Origin: Pachyseris speciosa
Lineage: Eukaryota; Cnidaria; Anthozoa; Scleractinia; Pachyseridae
DNA: 64,000 nt
Assembly: GCA_016490735.1 (NCBI GenBank)
Contig: JAEMWC010000212.1
Span: 889,501-953,500, forward strand
Reading direction: 5' to 3'
The translations under genes and the position numbers were made by a program. Positions within the stretch are counted from its first letter, which is position 1; each line of letters begins with the position of its first letter. Shown here in pieces: positions 55,884-64,000 of the stretch. The notes under the pieces are model-generated. The model did no database searches, was not told the DNA's origin, and saw only the letters and a list, made by a program, of their open reading frames with translations.

Positions 55884-56421
55884 CTTGTACATGCAAGAAG
55901 TACTTGCGACAAGCTAAATACTCCTCCTCTAGGATGGTTGTTGTCATTTTCACTTCCAGGAGACCAAACTCCCTCAGAACCTCCTCTGTCACCAGCAGCT
56001 TTTGAGCCATTTCGTTAAGGTGTCCGCTACGATAGTCTTCCCATAATTTATCAAGGATTTGCAGCGAGCTGCATTCTACTCTAAGAATCAAACTTCCTGT
56101 CCATTTATCCACAACCAGCACATTCTTGACCTTTTCCATATAAATTAGGAAATCACTGAGGCCCTCGTGAGTACGTGGCGCGGTGTCAATATACCAATCA
56201 GCAATGCGGTTTAAGACTCGCTGTGTGGTTATAACATCATGCTGGTTATGAATGGCTCGCACACTTGCTGTCAATCCATCATGTTGTTGCGGCTGAATGG
56301 ATGTTATTTGAGACGTTGTCGGACACTGGGGCAGTAACTGGGGTACCTGCGATGCTTCTACTGCATTAATAGCTGGTCCATGAGTTTCTTTTTCTGGTAC
56401 GATCTCACAGTCAAGCCGCAT
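55884..56421 (-). CDS. TRADD-N-like domain exon, copy 2
   Basis: 179 residues from ATG to a donor (acaag|gtaaat). Same organisation as the copy at 7217-7751: a polar linker (TSQITSIQPQQHDGL), then VLNRIADWYIDTAPRTHEGL, VLVVDKWTGSLILRVECSSL, QILDKLWEDYRSGHLNEMAQ and VTEEVLREFGLLEVKMTTTI. The domain is intact; differences from copy 1 are mostly conservative or in the linker. Its downstream hinge exon is frameshifted and separated from it by the transposon. Confidence 0.7.
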
Positions 56422-57385
56422 TCGAAGTCGAGCTGTCGGAAAAGGTGTATGACCATTTAAAATTAGCTTTCAGGGTAACACAAGAAGACCATCTTTATAG
56501 GTCAAAAACTCATTTCCCGGACTCCTTGATAGGAACATTCTCCGAGATCTCTTCATTAAATTCAAATCTCTATGGCATTATTTTGAAAAGAAGAAAGATG
56601 ACTTGTTTCTACGGAGCTTGCTTAGCAGCAAAGAAAAAGATTTTAACTCAGTTTTGGACGTAAATTCTTAAAAGAGTAATTCAAAAAGTAGATATCTGAG
56701 CCTCGCTGTCCGAGAGCCACTTAACACTAAATGAACAATTACTAATAACGCGGCTTTCATCCCCCATTACCCAGGGAGCAGAAGGTTATCTTTGTCTTTC
56801 CCGTTGTCCTCTGCTCCAAGAGAAGCCAGTTATGCCACGGAGACGACATCAAAAAAGTTTGAGCATGCGCTCTCATAACCTGAAAATTGTTGGTTCATCA
56901 CGAGATAAGCCAGTTTTGAAACTGGTTTTACTGTGGTATCTGCCTCTCTTCCAGATTTTTCATGCGACCCCGGTTTGCGGCAAAAGCGTTCAACTCATGA
57001 TGGTGACGTTCACTGAATGGCCTGGGCAATCCCCAGTACTTCCGATCGTAAACAGTCAGGAAAGGAAGTCTTTTAGTTACTTGTTATTCAGTAGGATGCT
57101 GTCCCTGGACGATTTATGTTCGGGATATGTAAGCTCATACTAAAGCAACACGCAGACTGCAAGAAATCTGTGTGCATCTCCATTCAGTTATCCAAACAAC
57201 GTAGTTTTCAGCAAACAAACAAAAACAAAAGAAAGCAAAAAAAAAAAAAAGTTTGACTGGTAAAAAACAAATCCGAGCATAGATGATTTTCGGAAGCAAA
57301 GAAAGTGATAGTTTTTGGCTGATTTTTCTGTACAAATTAAACAGTATGTGATTCCTCCGGGACGAGGCTTAGCTTGGAGAGTGCG
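56422..57385 (-). promoter_or_regulatory. Upstream flank of copy 2
   Basis: Alignable in pieces with 7752-8600, for example cattcgaagtcgagctgtc, atgccacgga[a/g]acga and gggacgaggct. Similarity stops near 57385 and resumes at about 62470, so roughly 5 kb of other sequence was inserted into the upstream region of copy 2. Confidence 0.45.
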
Positions 57386-57990
57386 GGAGGGTTATTTTCT
57401 CGTCTACTGTGTTTGGTCGTTTCTTCACACTGATGTCTGAAGGGGTAGCTCTTTCTGAATACAATGCGCGGACGCTCGATCGGACGGAAAACCTTATGTC
57501 CATGTTGATAGAACGCAGGCGACTTCGACAGCGACAGACTGAAAGTCACCGGAATTACACGGCATCGGCTTCCATTGGCGTTGATAGGACGCTCCATGCA
57601 GGCTGAAAGTCCAGCTCTCTGAAGGTCCTGATCTTGGATATTAATGGCGTAGCTCTCAAATCGGCTGACAGGCTGGGAAACAGGAAAGGCACCACGTCCT
57701 GTCTTATTTCGATTGATTCTTCGTGTTGGAGAAGAACTTTCATTCCTACGAGAAAATTCTTTCTCGTGCCTCTTCTATGCGATCTGGATCAGGATCAGGC
57801 TCGAAGGCTTCTACTAAGTCTACCGGCAGGTGATCTTTCGGCTCTCAGGTGTTTTGGCTGGCACAGTATTCACACCATTTAACTATGTAGTAAGGTCTCC
57901 TGTTAAGAATCGTTTTGGCAATGACGCGCTCAGCTTCGAAGGTGCCAAGAACTGCAGGTTTTCGTTCACAAGTTTACGGCCACGGGGAGT
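57340..57990 (-). pseudogene. Chromodomain protein remnant
   Basis: In the minus strand, about 57985-57770 reads PAVLGTFEAERVIAKTILNR, RPYYIVKWCEYCASQNT, stop, EPKDHLPVDLVEAFEPDPDP, DRIEEARERIF. This follows the chromodomain pattern (ERVIxK...YYIVKWxxY...NTWEPxxHL...L). The stop is a TGA where chromodomains have the tryptophan of the TWEP motif. After a frameshift an open tail continues to 57337. It could come from a stand-alone chromodomain gene or from the C-terminus of a chromovirus integrase; the acidic tail favours the former. Confidence 0.55.
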
Positions 57991-58019
57991 CAAAGGCGTA
58001 TCAATGGACTGGTAAAATC

Positions 58020-58950
58020 CTTGAGGCGGACGAGAACTTTTCTCTATAGTTTTTTCGTTTGTTACTCTCAGCTAAAACTGTTTATAGTGTATCTATAGGT
58101 TACTGCGGATTTTATAATGACAAATGATGGAACAAAGGAAAACCGCAGGATCTAAAAGCGTCAGTAGCGTTGAATGTAAACCCAACAACCTAAATTAGCA
58201 TGCCCGACGAAATGTCAAGCTGTTGTTCTTAAACACGGTACCATAGCTTGTAGCTTTTTACGTATCTTAGCAAAATGTACTAGTTAAAGCTTCTCTTTTC
58301 TTTCGCATCAAAGAAAAGGGCATTCGTAGGCACGCGCGTGCAAACTTTTTCGATCATAACTTACTCAAGATTCAGGCGAGACAAGTCTATTCACTTTATT
58401 TGAAGATGGACATTTAAGATTTGTTGCCGTAGGTTTGGCGGAAGGTAAGAGGTGCCTTATTCAAAAATACTATATGTAGGCTAAACGGCGTTAAAAGAAA
58501 CCTCGATCTGATATACTATTGAAAGTTAATACACTTGTTGCCGGTACGTACTCATTCAGCCGTACTGCAAAGGTGCGATATTAGGAAACAATAGAATGAG
58601 CCATATCTTATGTGGCCTTTGTCTTTAAGCTCCGCCCGGACAAGTTGATTAGCTAAGCGGAGCAGGGTGCGTGTAGACTCGGACCAATAAGAGTCATTTA
58701 CGCTTCACGCTAATATCACAAATCTGTAATTTTTGCTGTACAGTAACTAAATATCCCAATCAAATTACAACTGTGAAGAAGTCGTGGATATGTGACCTTA
58801 TTTGCGATAAGGGGATTAAGCCAAGGTGACTCGAGAAAACGGCGTTTTAACTAGTTTAAACGGGTGAAAACTCTTTCTCGAAAGTGTTTAAACAACTTTT
58901 TAATGCGTTCCGAAACGTCCAGCTCTTTTGAGCATCAATTTTATTGATTA
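58020..58950. other. No gene recognised
   Basis: No exon or element boundaries seen. Confidence 0.35.
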
Positions 58951-58951
58951 C

Positions 58952-59198
58952 GGGGAGCAGGGTTGGCACAGTGGTGAGAGCACTCGCCTTCCACCAATGT
59001 GTCCCGGGTTCGATTCCCGGACTCGGTGTCATATGTGGGCTGAGTTTTTGGTTCTCTACTCTGCTCCGAGAGGTTTTTCTCCGGGTACTCCGGTGTTCCC
59101 CTCTCCTCAAAAACCAACATTTGATTTAATTTGATTTGATTTGAGATTTGCAATTAGTAGGCGAAGAGCCACTTTGTGGAAGTACTACTAATAAATCG

Positions 59199-59246
<48 letters not shown>

Positions 59247-59250
59247 GTTC
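58952..59250 (+). mobile_element. tRNA-derived SINE, second family
   Basis: The head has a box-A-like ttggcacagtggtgagagc (58963-58981) and box B ggttcgattcc (59007-59017). The body follows with ttggttctctactctgctcc, gagaggtttttctccgggta and ctccggtgttcccctctcct, and (TTTGA)n at 59121-59145. It ends in a (ATT)n run at 59201-59247. This body is one I recall as abundant in anthozoan genomes. It differs from the threonine-tRNA SINE at 35.3 kb. Confidence 0.8.
59201..59247. repeat. (ATT)n microsatellite
   Basis: About fifteen uninterrupted ATT units, serving as the SINE tail. Confidence 0.95.
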
Positions 59251-60126
59251 ATGAGCTTAACACAATTTAACCTCGGGTTCATATTTACATATTCGCGTTT
59301 GAATGAATTATCGAGGCAGGGAGATATCGTGCTCCTTTTAAAAGGTTTCTGTCTTGTCCGTATGGTCGGATAAATACCGGGCATTACTAAACCACGAAAC
59401 AGCGAAACGAAACACCGAAACAGCTATTTTTCCTACTTTTTCTCAAACACCGAAACAGCTATTTTTTACCACTTTGATGGTGAATAAAATAGACAGGCCA
59501 AACATGACTCCCATTGGTCCTTTGCTGTCATCGTTGACCTTCAAAGTTTGGCTCTTACGAGTATATCTTACTCTAACATTCGAGGATCTCTTTTTCTCCC
59601 AGCCAGCAGTGTGAACTCCATTAGCCAGACTGCATGGTGCGTTTTCATTAACCCCGGCGTTAAACATTAGCCTGCATAGCAGACTTTGTGGTGTACGAAC
59701 GCTCGTTTAAAGACCGCCATTTTGGAAGCCATTAAAAGAGAGAACTGGGGACGGCCAGTGTAAGATATGGATTGCGGACTGCAGACCCGGACTGCGGACA
59801 GGACTGCGGACTGGGTATAAAACGAGGACTGAGTATAAAATATGGACTGAAGGCTGCAGACTGGGTACAAACCGCGGACTGAGTACAAAACATTGTACAA
59901 AAAGTACGGAGCAACGAAATGTATTACTGCAATCAAATTCTTGAACTGTAGGAAAGGCGCTTACAATTGCTGTAAATATTACCAGAGTACACAGAAAACC
60001 TACCTATTTTGACCTCGAGCTCTTCATGATAGGAAAAATGGCGACGCTTGTCGGTTATAATTCATGTACGGTAATCGTGTTGTACCATTTTGGCATGGAA
60101 AACCGCTTGTTTAAAATACTTTTTTT

Positions 60127-60422
60127 TTAAACGCTCAGAATTGTCGGATCGAGAATCCACTTTAGTTGATTCTTGTTCGCAAATATGAAATTTGGACTTT
60201 CTCCCAAAAAAGAAAACGCAGTGGTATTTCCTGTTTTATCTTCAGTTCTCTGCACCAGTGGCCAGATGCAGTCGAATGAGGACGCATTTCCATTTACAGC
60301 ATTTATATCTAGATTTGTGACCAGTAATTTCGTGATGCACGCCAGTGCAAGGTCCGGTTCCATTTTATATGCCTTTCTGTTTCCATTCTTCCCAATAATA
60401 ATTTCTTCGACTCCCTCGATCT
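60127..60422 (-). CDS. Coding-like segment captured in the MULE-like element
   Basis: After an acceptor-like cactag at 60423 the minus strand is open to a TAA at 60127. It includes EGVEEIIIGKNGNRKAYKME, PDLALACITKLLVTNLDINA, SSFDCIWPLVQRTEDKTGNT and SPNFIFANKNQLKWILDPTI. The composition is protein-like. I do not recognise the family. It lies between the two arms, the position where captured gene pieces sit in Pack-MULE-type elements. Confidence 0.4.
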
Positions 60423-61022
60423 AGTGTTAAACTCGTGGAGTTAAGTACAATTTCAGGATAAAATCTCTACTCTTATACTTTCTCTAGCTCGGTCAATGTT
60501 GGAACTGAGCATTTCGTGTAACTGAGCATTACTATGTACATGACAAATCTTGACACGGAATAAACAGACTCAAGGCTTTTTTAACCTGCATCTGGGCCAG
60601 TACAATACTAGTTTTGTTCTATACTCCCTTTTTTATACTCGGTCCGCTTTTTGTTCCTAGTCCGCAGCCTTCAGTCCTCATTTTATACGCAGTCCACGCT
60701 TTCTACCCAGTCTTCAGTCCGGGTCCGCAGTCCGGGTCTACAGTCCGCAATCCTTATCTTACACTGACCGTCCCCAGTTCTCTCCTTGGATGGCTTCCAA
60801 AATGGCGGTCTTTAAACGAGCGTTCGTACACCAAAACGTCTGCTATGCAGGCTAACGTTTAACGGAAAGGGTTTAATGAAAACGCACCATGCAGTCTGGC
60901 TAATGGAGTTCACACTGCTGGCTGGGAGAAAAAGAGATCCCCGAATGTTAGAGTAAGATATACTCGTAAGAGCCAAACTTTGAAGGTCAACGATAACAGC
61001 AAAGGACCAATGGGAGTCATGT

Positions 61023-61460
61023 CAGGGGCACCCAGCGACAAGTTTCGGTAGATATCTGTTCGGTGGAGGGTAGTTCGCCTGAGGCTTTCGGCGTCGATTA
61101 AAGAGTGCACTCGAATTTTCGTAAGTAAAACGTGGCCTAAAAGATTCGTAATGTGGAAATCATAACTCCTGAGGTTTTCGGAAAGGTCGTTATTGCTGTT
61201 TTTGGCAGTAAAAAACGTCAGCTAGCATTTTCGGAAAGACAAAAAGGTTCCCTAGAAAGTTCATTTCAGCTAGTATTTTCTCAAAGAAAGATTTTGTTCC
61301 CTAAAGTTTTCGGGCAATTAACATTTCAGCTAGGGAATCCGAACAGATCAAAGTTTTCTAGCTAACCAAAACATCACTTTAAACAGACTTCAAACACCAT
61401 AAGGTACTTAAAAATGTCTTTCCACAGCTTTTGGCTGCTTTGGCTCGTTGGGTGCCCCTG
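61023..61460. mobile_element. Nested 438-bp hAT-like insertion
   Basis: Inserted in the right arm of the MULE-like element. Its ends are caggggcacccagcgac and the complement gttgggtgcccctg; the flanks are gtcatgt on both sides (61016-61022, 61461-61467). The uninterrupted target (gggagtcatgtttggcctg) is visible in the left arm as its complement. A CAGGGG start suggests hAT, but hAT duplications are usually 8 bp and this is 7. The interior has repeated ttttcgg and tttcagctag words and no transposase. Confidence 0.75.
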
Positions 61461-61602
61461 GTCATGTTTGGCCTGCCTGTTTTATTCACCATCAAAGTGG
61501 TAAAAAATAGCTGTTTCGGTGTTTGAGAAAAAAAAGTAGGAAAAATAGCTGTTTCGGTGTTTCGTTTCGCTGTTTCGTGGTTTAGTAATGCCCATAAATA
61601 TC

Positions 61603-62469
61603 AGGCGAAAGGACGATTTCGCCAAAACGAAGCCAGCCAAACACTGCAGTATTTCGAGAAAATTGTTACACAAAGCTGTCGAACGAACGTGAACGCAACC
61701 GAAATTTGACATATGCAAATTATGCTTTTTACTGCCGGTCGGAAATGCAACATTTGCCGTCGTTTTCACAAACAACCATCAACGCCATGCTTTTGGATAT
61801 AAAAATAATAAAAAGTTTTGAATGGCATTCAAAACTTTTACTGAAAAAATGGTGCGTTTAGTTAAAAAGAAGAGTATTTCTCAAAGCAAACTTGTGTTCA
61901 CATTGTGGCTAGACGCGATGGCGCCACCTAAAAATAATTTAATTTTAGATTGTATTGTTTTCGTTAGAATATTATTTCCAACGCTGAAAATGGCTTCGCG
62001 AATGCAGCTATATTGGTGTCAAAAGTTTTCGTCGTCAGTTCCTGTACACACTTGGAAAATATCTTGGGTTGAACGGCTCATATATTTTTTCCACAGATCG
62101 TGAATTGGATGAACGAAGGAGAAGCTGCGCTTGTGACGGAATATTGATTATAATTTCTTTCGCCGTTCGGCTGTTTGATCGGACGTTCCTTTTGCCGTTT
62201 ACTTCTTTCGATCCGAGCTGAAATAAAGTTACTTTACTTTACTTTTTTCATTCCGTTCATCGGTTCGACTGTTGCTCCTCAGACATTACTTTGGAAAGCC
62301 GATAGAGGTGTTCCGGCAATACTTCGGAAAATCGATATCTATTGGTATGCCGTTGACATATCGATTTGTTTACATCTGAGTGAGTGACAAATTTACATAA
62401 TCTGCCCTCTAACAATACTCGTTCCTACGCTTCGCGTATTCACGACTAAAAAACAATAGGCATTCTGCG
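61603..62469. other. No gene recognised; possible LINE/SINE tail
   Basis: At 62215-62247, gagctgaaataaag followed by (ttact)n resembles a retroposon 3' end. No coding exon recognised. Confidence 0.35.
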
Positions 62470-62610
62470 CAATGACTTGCAGTAGCCAAATACCATAGCA
62501 ACGGCGGGGTTTACTCGAAGTATATTTCTATCATTTTGTGGCAAAGGTTTCTCTCGGAGTAGAGTAAACAGCAAAGGGCATTACTAGTCAGGGTTCTTTT
62601 TAACTGACAC
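62470..62610. repeat. Detached upstream piece of locus copy 2
   Basis: gcagtagccaaataccatagcaac and ttttgtggcaaagg...gagtagagtaaacagcaaag match 8612-8710. It marks where the duplicated flank resumes beyond the inserted 57.4-62.5 kb segment. Confidence 0.55.
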
Positions 62611-62880
62611 AGATACAAAAGCCTTGTGGAATTTTCTGTTTCGCTGCTAAAATTCTGTCTAGATTAGTTGCTAAATTGTGCTCTCCAGGATACTATCATG
62701 AAAGCTTGTCGAAGAGATGGGAAATAATATATTTTAACTGAAGTTAGATTTTATTTTAGGTTGTTGAAACAAATTCTAAGTTCTCTACATTTTCCTGAGT
62801 TAAATACATGTATAATATTATAAGAATCAGCCCAAGCTACAGAAGCCACAGAGATCACTCTATGTTATTTAACAAATAAA

Positions 62881-63047
62881 AAAGCCTTAACCGTGCTGTT
62901 CTGTTATAAGGCACGCAAGGAAGTGACGAGAGCACAAAAGAAGTAGAAAGAAGCACGAGCCGTAGGCGAGTGCTTTTAACTACTTCTTGAGTGCTCTCGT
63001 CACTTCCTTGCGTGCCTTATAACAGAACAAAGCACGGTTAAGGCTTT
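62881..63047. repeat. Near-perfect 167-bp palindrome
   Basis: The arms are 62881-62946 and 62980-63047, starting aaagccttaaccgtgctgtt. They pair over ~65 bp with one 2-bp difference. The loop has its own small hairpin (gcacgagccgtaggcgagtgc). A partial degenerate repeat of the arm follows at about 63160-63200 (gccgtgctttg, ataaggcacgc). Confidence 0.85.
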
Positions 63048-63459
63048 AAGGCTAATTTAAGGCTTATTTGTTTTATAATAAAGAATTTCTTAATTTCCTC
63101 ACGCATTCGGCTACAATTTTCGGAAAACTTTATTTTCAAAATCCTACGAGTGGCGTCAGCCGTGCTTTGTACTCTCATAAGGCACGCTAGAACAGACCAA
63201 TCACAATCCTTGTTAGAATGGCTCAATACATTTCATTGGTTAAACACGACCAAAGCTGTCAAAATGTCAAACCATCAAAGTGTAAGTTGTTTTCTAGTCT
63301 AAGATCGCGATCAAAAAGCAAATTGTTCAGTGAAATTCGGCGGAATTTTGGCTCATGCATTCGCTAAAAAAGGCGTAATGATCAAGAGCTAGTTTTAAAA
63401 GATACTCAGGAAGGTGAATTTTCGAGTTTGAAATGAAAGTGTAAAAGATTTTACTTGTG

Positions 63460-63925
63460 AAAAGTTTAAAACATGGATCGGCTTGCATGGCGCCCGGCGT
63501 AGTGGGATTGTGTGGTTGAAAAACAAAATGATGATTCCACGGCATCATGCAGCTCACCAAAAAGGGTCACAGAAGAGTTTACCATTAACTGGAGGAACGA
63601 GTAGCTCAAACTTGGAGGACGAAGTTCTTTCTTTGGACAATCCGTTCGCAATGTTTACCGATACGTGTTTTTAAGTGGATGTGTTTTTTCAAGTAATGGA
63701 AACCTCTGCAACGACAGGTGAATTAAATAAATTTCAGCTTTGAACATTTGGTTTAATTGTTGTTACTTTTGTTCAGGACTGAAACCTCGTATTTATCTCT
63801 CGACTGGATGTAAATAGTAATCATCTACACTCGTTTTGGACGCAAATTAAGAAATTAGCTTAAGCTTAGTTGAACGGTTATTTTCGTTTGCGTTTGCTTT
63901 ATTTTATTAACACGTGATTGGAATG
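63460..63925 (+). mobile_element. Second copy of the 15.6-kb inverted-repeat element (one end)
   Basis: The plus strand carries the shared ORF, then caggtgaattaaataaat, ttggtttaat[t/c]gttgttact, ctctcgactggat and an outer ttattaacacgtgattg. All are in the same order as the complement of 15576-15900. The opposite end was not found upstream. Confidence 0.55.
63465..63674 (+). CDS. Short ORF shared with 15.9 kb element
   Basis: Reads TWIGLHGARRSGIVWLKNKM, HHAAHQKGSQKSLPLTGGTS and SSNLEDEVLSLDNPFAMFTD, then TCF and a stop. It lacks an ATG at the conserved HGAR position, so translation would need an upstream exon. The similarity to 15852-16064 at protein level is the only evidence for coding function. 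Confidence 0.4.
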   Translation, partial: FKTWIGLHGARRSGIVWLKNKMMIPRHHAAHQKGSQKSLPLTGGTSSSNLEDEVLSLDNPFAMFTDTCF

Positions 63926-64000
63926 AGTCGTCATAAACCACTTGTGTTTTCAGAAGTTGCTGAAATTGCCCTTGTCGCTGTATGACTCGGACAATTTCAG

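Larger units (their letters stand above)
59379..61593. mobile_element. MULE-like element with long inverted repeats
   Basis: The ends read gggcattactaaaccacgaa in inverted orientation, then cagcgaaacgaaacaccgaa. The arms remain alignable for ~500 bp (59379-59905 versus 60600-61593 minus a nested insertion), including ggaccaatgggagtcatg and acactgctggctgggag. The inner arm parts are tandem ggactgcggactgggtataa units. Flanks are ataaatacc (59370-59378) and ataaatatc (61594-61602), a 9-bp duplication with one difference. Long inverted repeats plus 9-bp duplications are typical of Mutator-like elements. No transposase is present; the 0.7-kb centre has a coding-like segment. Confidence 0.7.

Noticed and set aside
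59154..59384. ORFs with poly-Asn or poly-Leu stretches
   Set aside because: Translation of the (ATT)n SINE tail.

Overview
The window looks like nuclear DNA of a cnidarian, most likely a stony coral or another anthozoan. The evidence is AT-rich sequence with introns, sparse genes, cnidarian-type immune-like exons (TRADD-N-like, TPR, HEPN/DZIP3-like), tRNA-derived SINEs, and many LINE, Penelope-like and cut-and-paste DNA transposon remnants. There is no operon structure, rRNA or CRISPR array. Most long open frames occur in isolation and are retroelement pieces or exon fragments. All assignments come from reading the sequence by eye.

Layout. 1-4.5 kb: a decayed Ty3/gypsy gag and two LINE fragments. 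4.5-8.8 kb (minus strand): gene copy 1, an exon with a TRADD-N-like domain upstream of a long TPR exon. 10.2-11.6 kb: a 5'-truncated LINE reverse transcriptase. 12.5-13.7 kb (minus): a HEPN/DZIP3-like exon with a repetitive coiled coil. 15.5-16.5 kb: an inverted-repeat element carrying a short conserved ORF that recurs at 63.5 kb. 22-23.6 kb: a GC-rich patch with ~120-bp tandem repeats and telomere-like motifs. 23.8-26.5 kb: a fold-back relic of a C2H2-finger transposon. 26.5-27.1 kb and 30.65-31.86 kb: TTAA-flanked inverted-repeat elements. 28.7-29.5 kb and 35.6-36.8 kb: LINE insertions, the second with a 5' inversion. 34.3 kb: a MITE with TTA target duplications. 35.3-38 kb: tRNA-derived SINE copies. 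40.2-45.2 kb (minus): two broken exons of an unrecognised protein. 42.4 kb: a Penelope-type GIY-YIG endonuclease end.

49-62.6 kb is a second, expanded copy of the TRADD-N/TPR locus. Its intron holds a complete-ended 5,064-bp DNA transposon (50608-55671) with ~240-300-bp terminal inverted repeats and a 6-bp target duplication (CACCAG). The transposon encodes a five-segment spliced DDE (IS3EU-like) transposase on the minus strand and, convergently on the plus strand, an alpha-kinase-like protein. A second copy of the TTA MITE has split the transposase exon. Farther right are a chromodomain pseudogene, a SINE, and a MULE-like element (59379-61593) with 9-bp target duplications, internal coding-like sequence and a nested 438-bp element.

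The most unusual object is the alpha-kinase-carrying transposon. Next are the duplicated TRADD-N/TPR locus with stop codons in its distal TPR repeats, and the MULE-like element.
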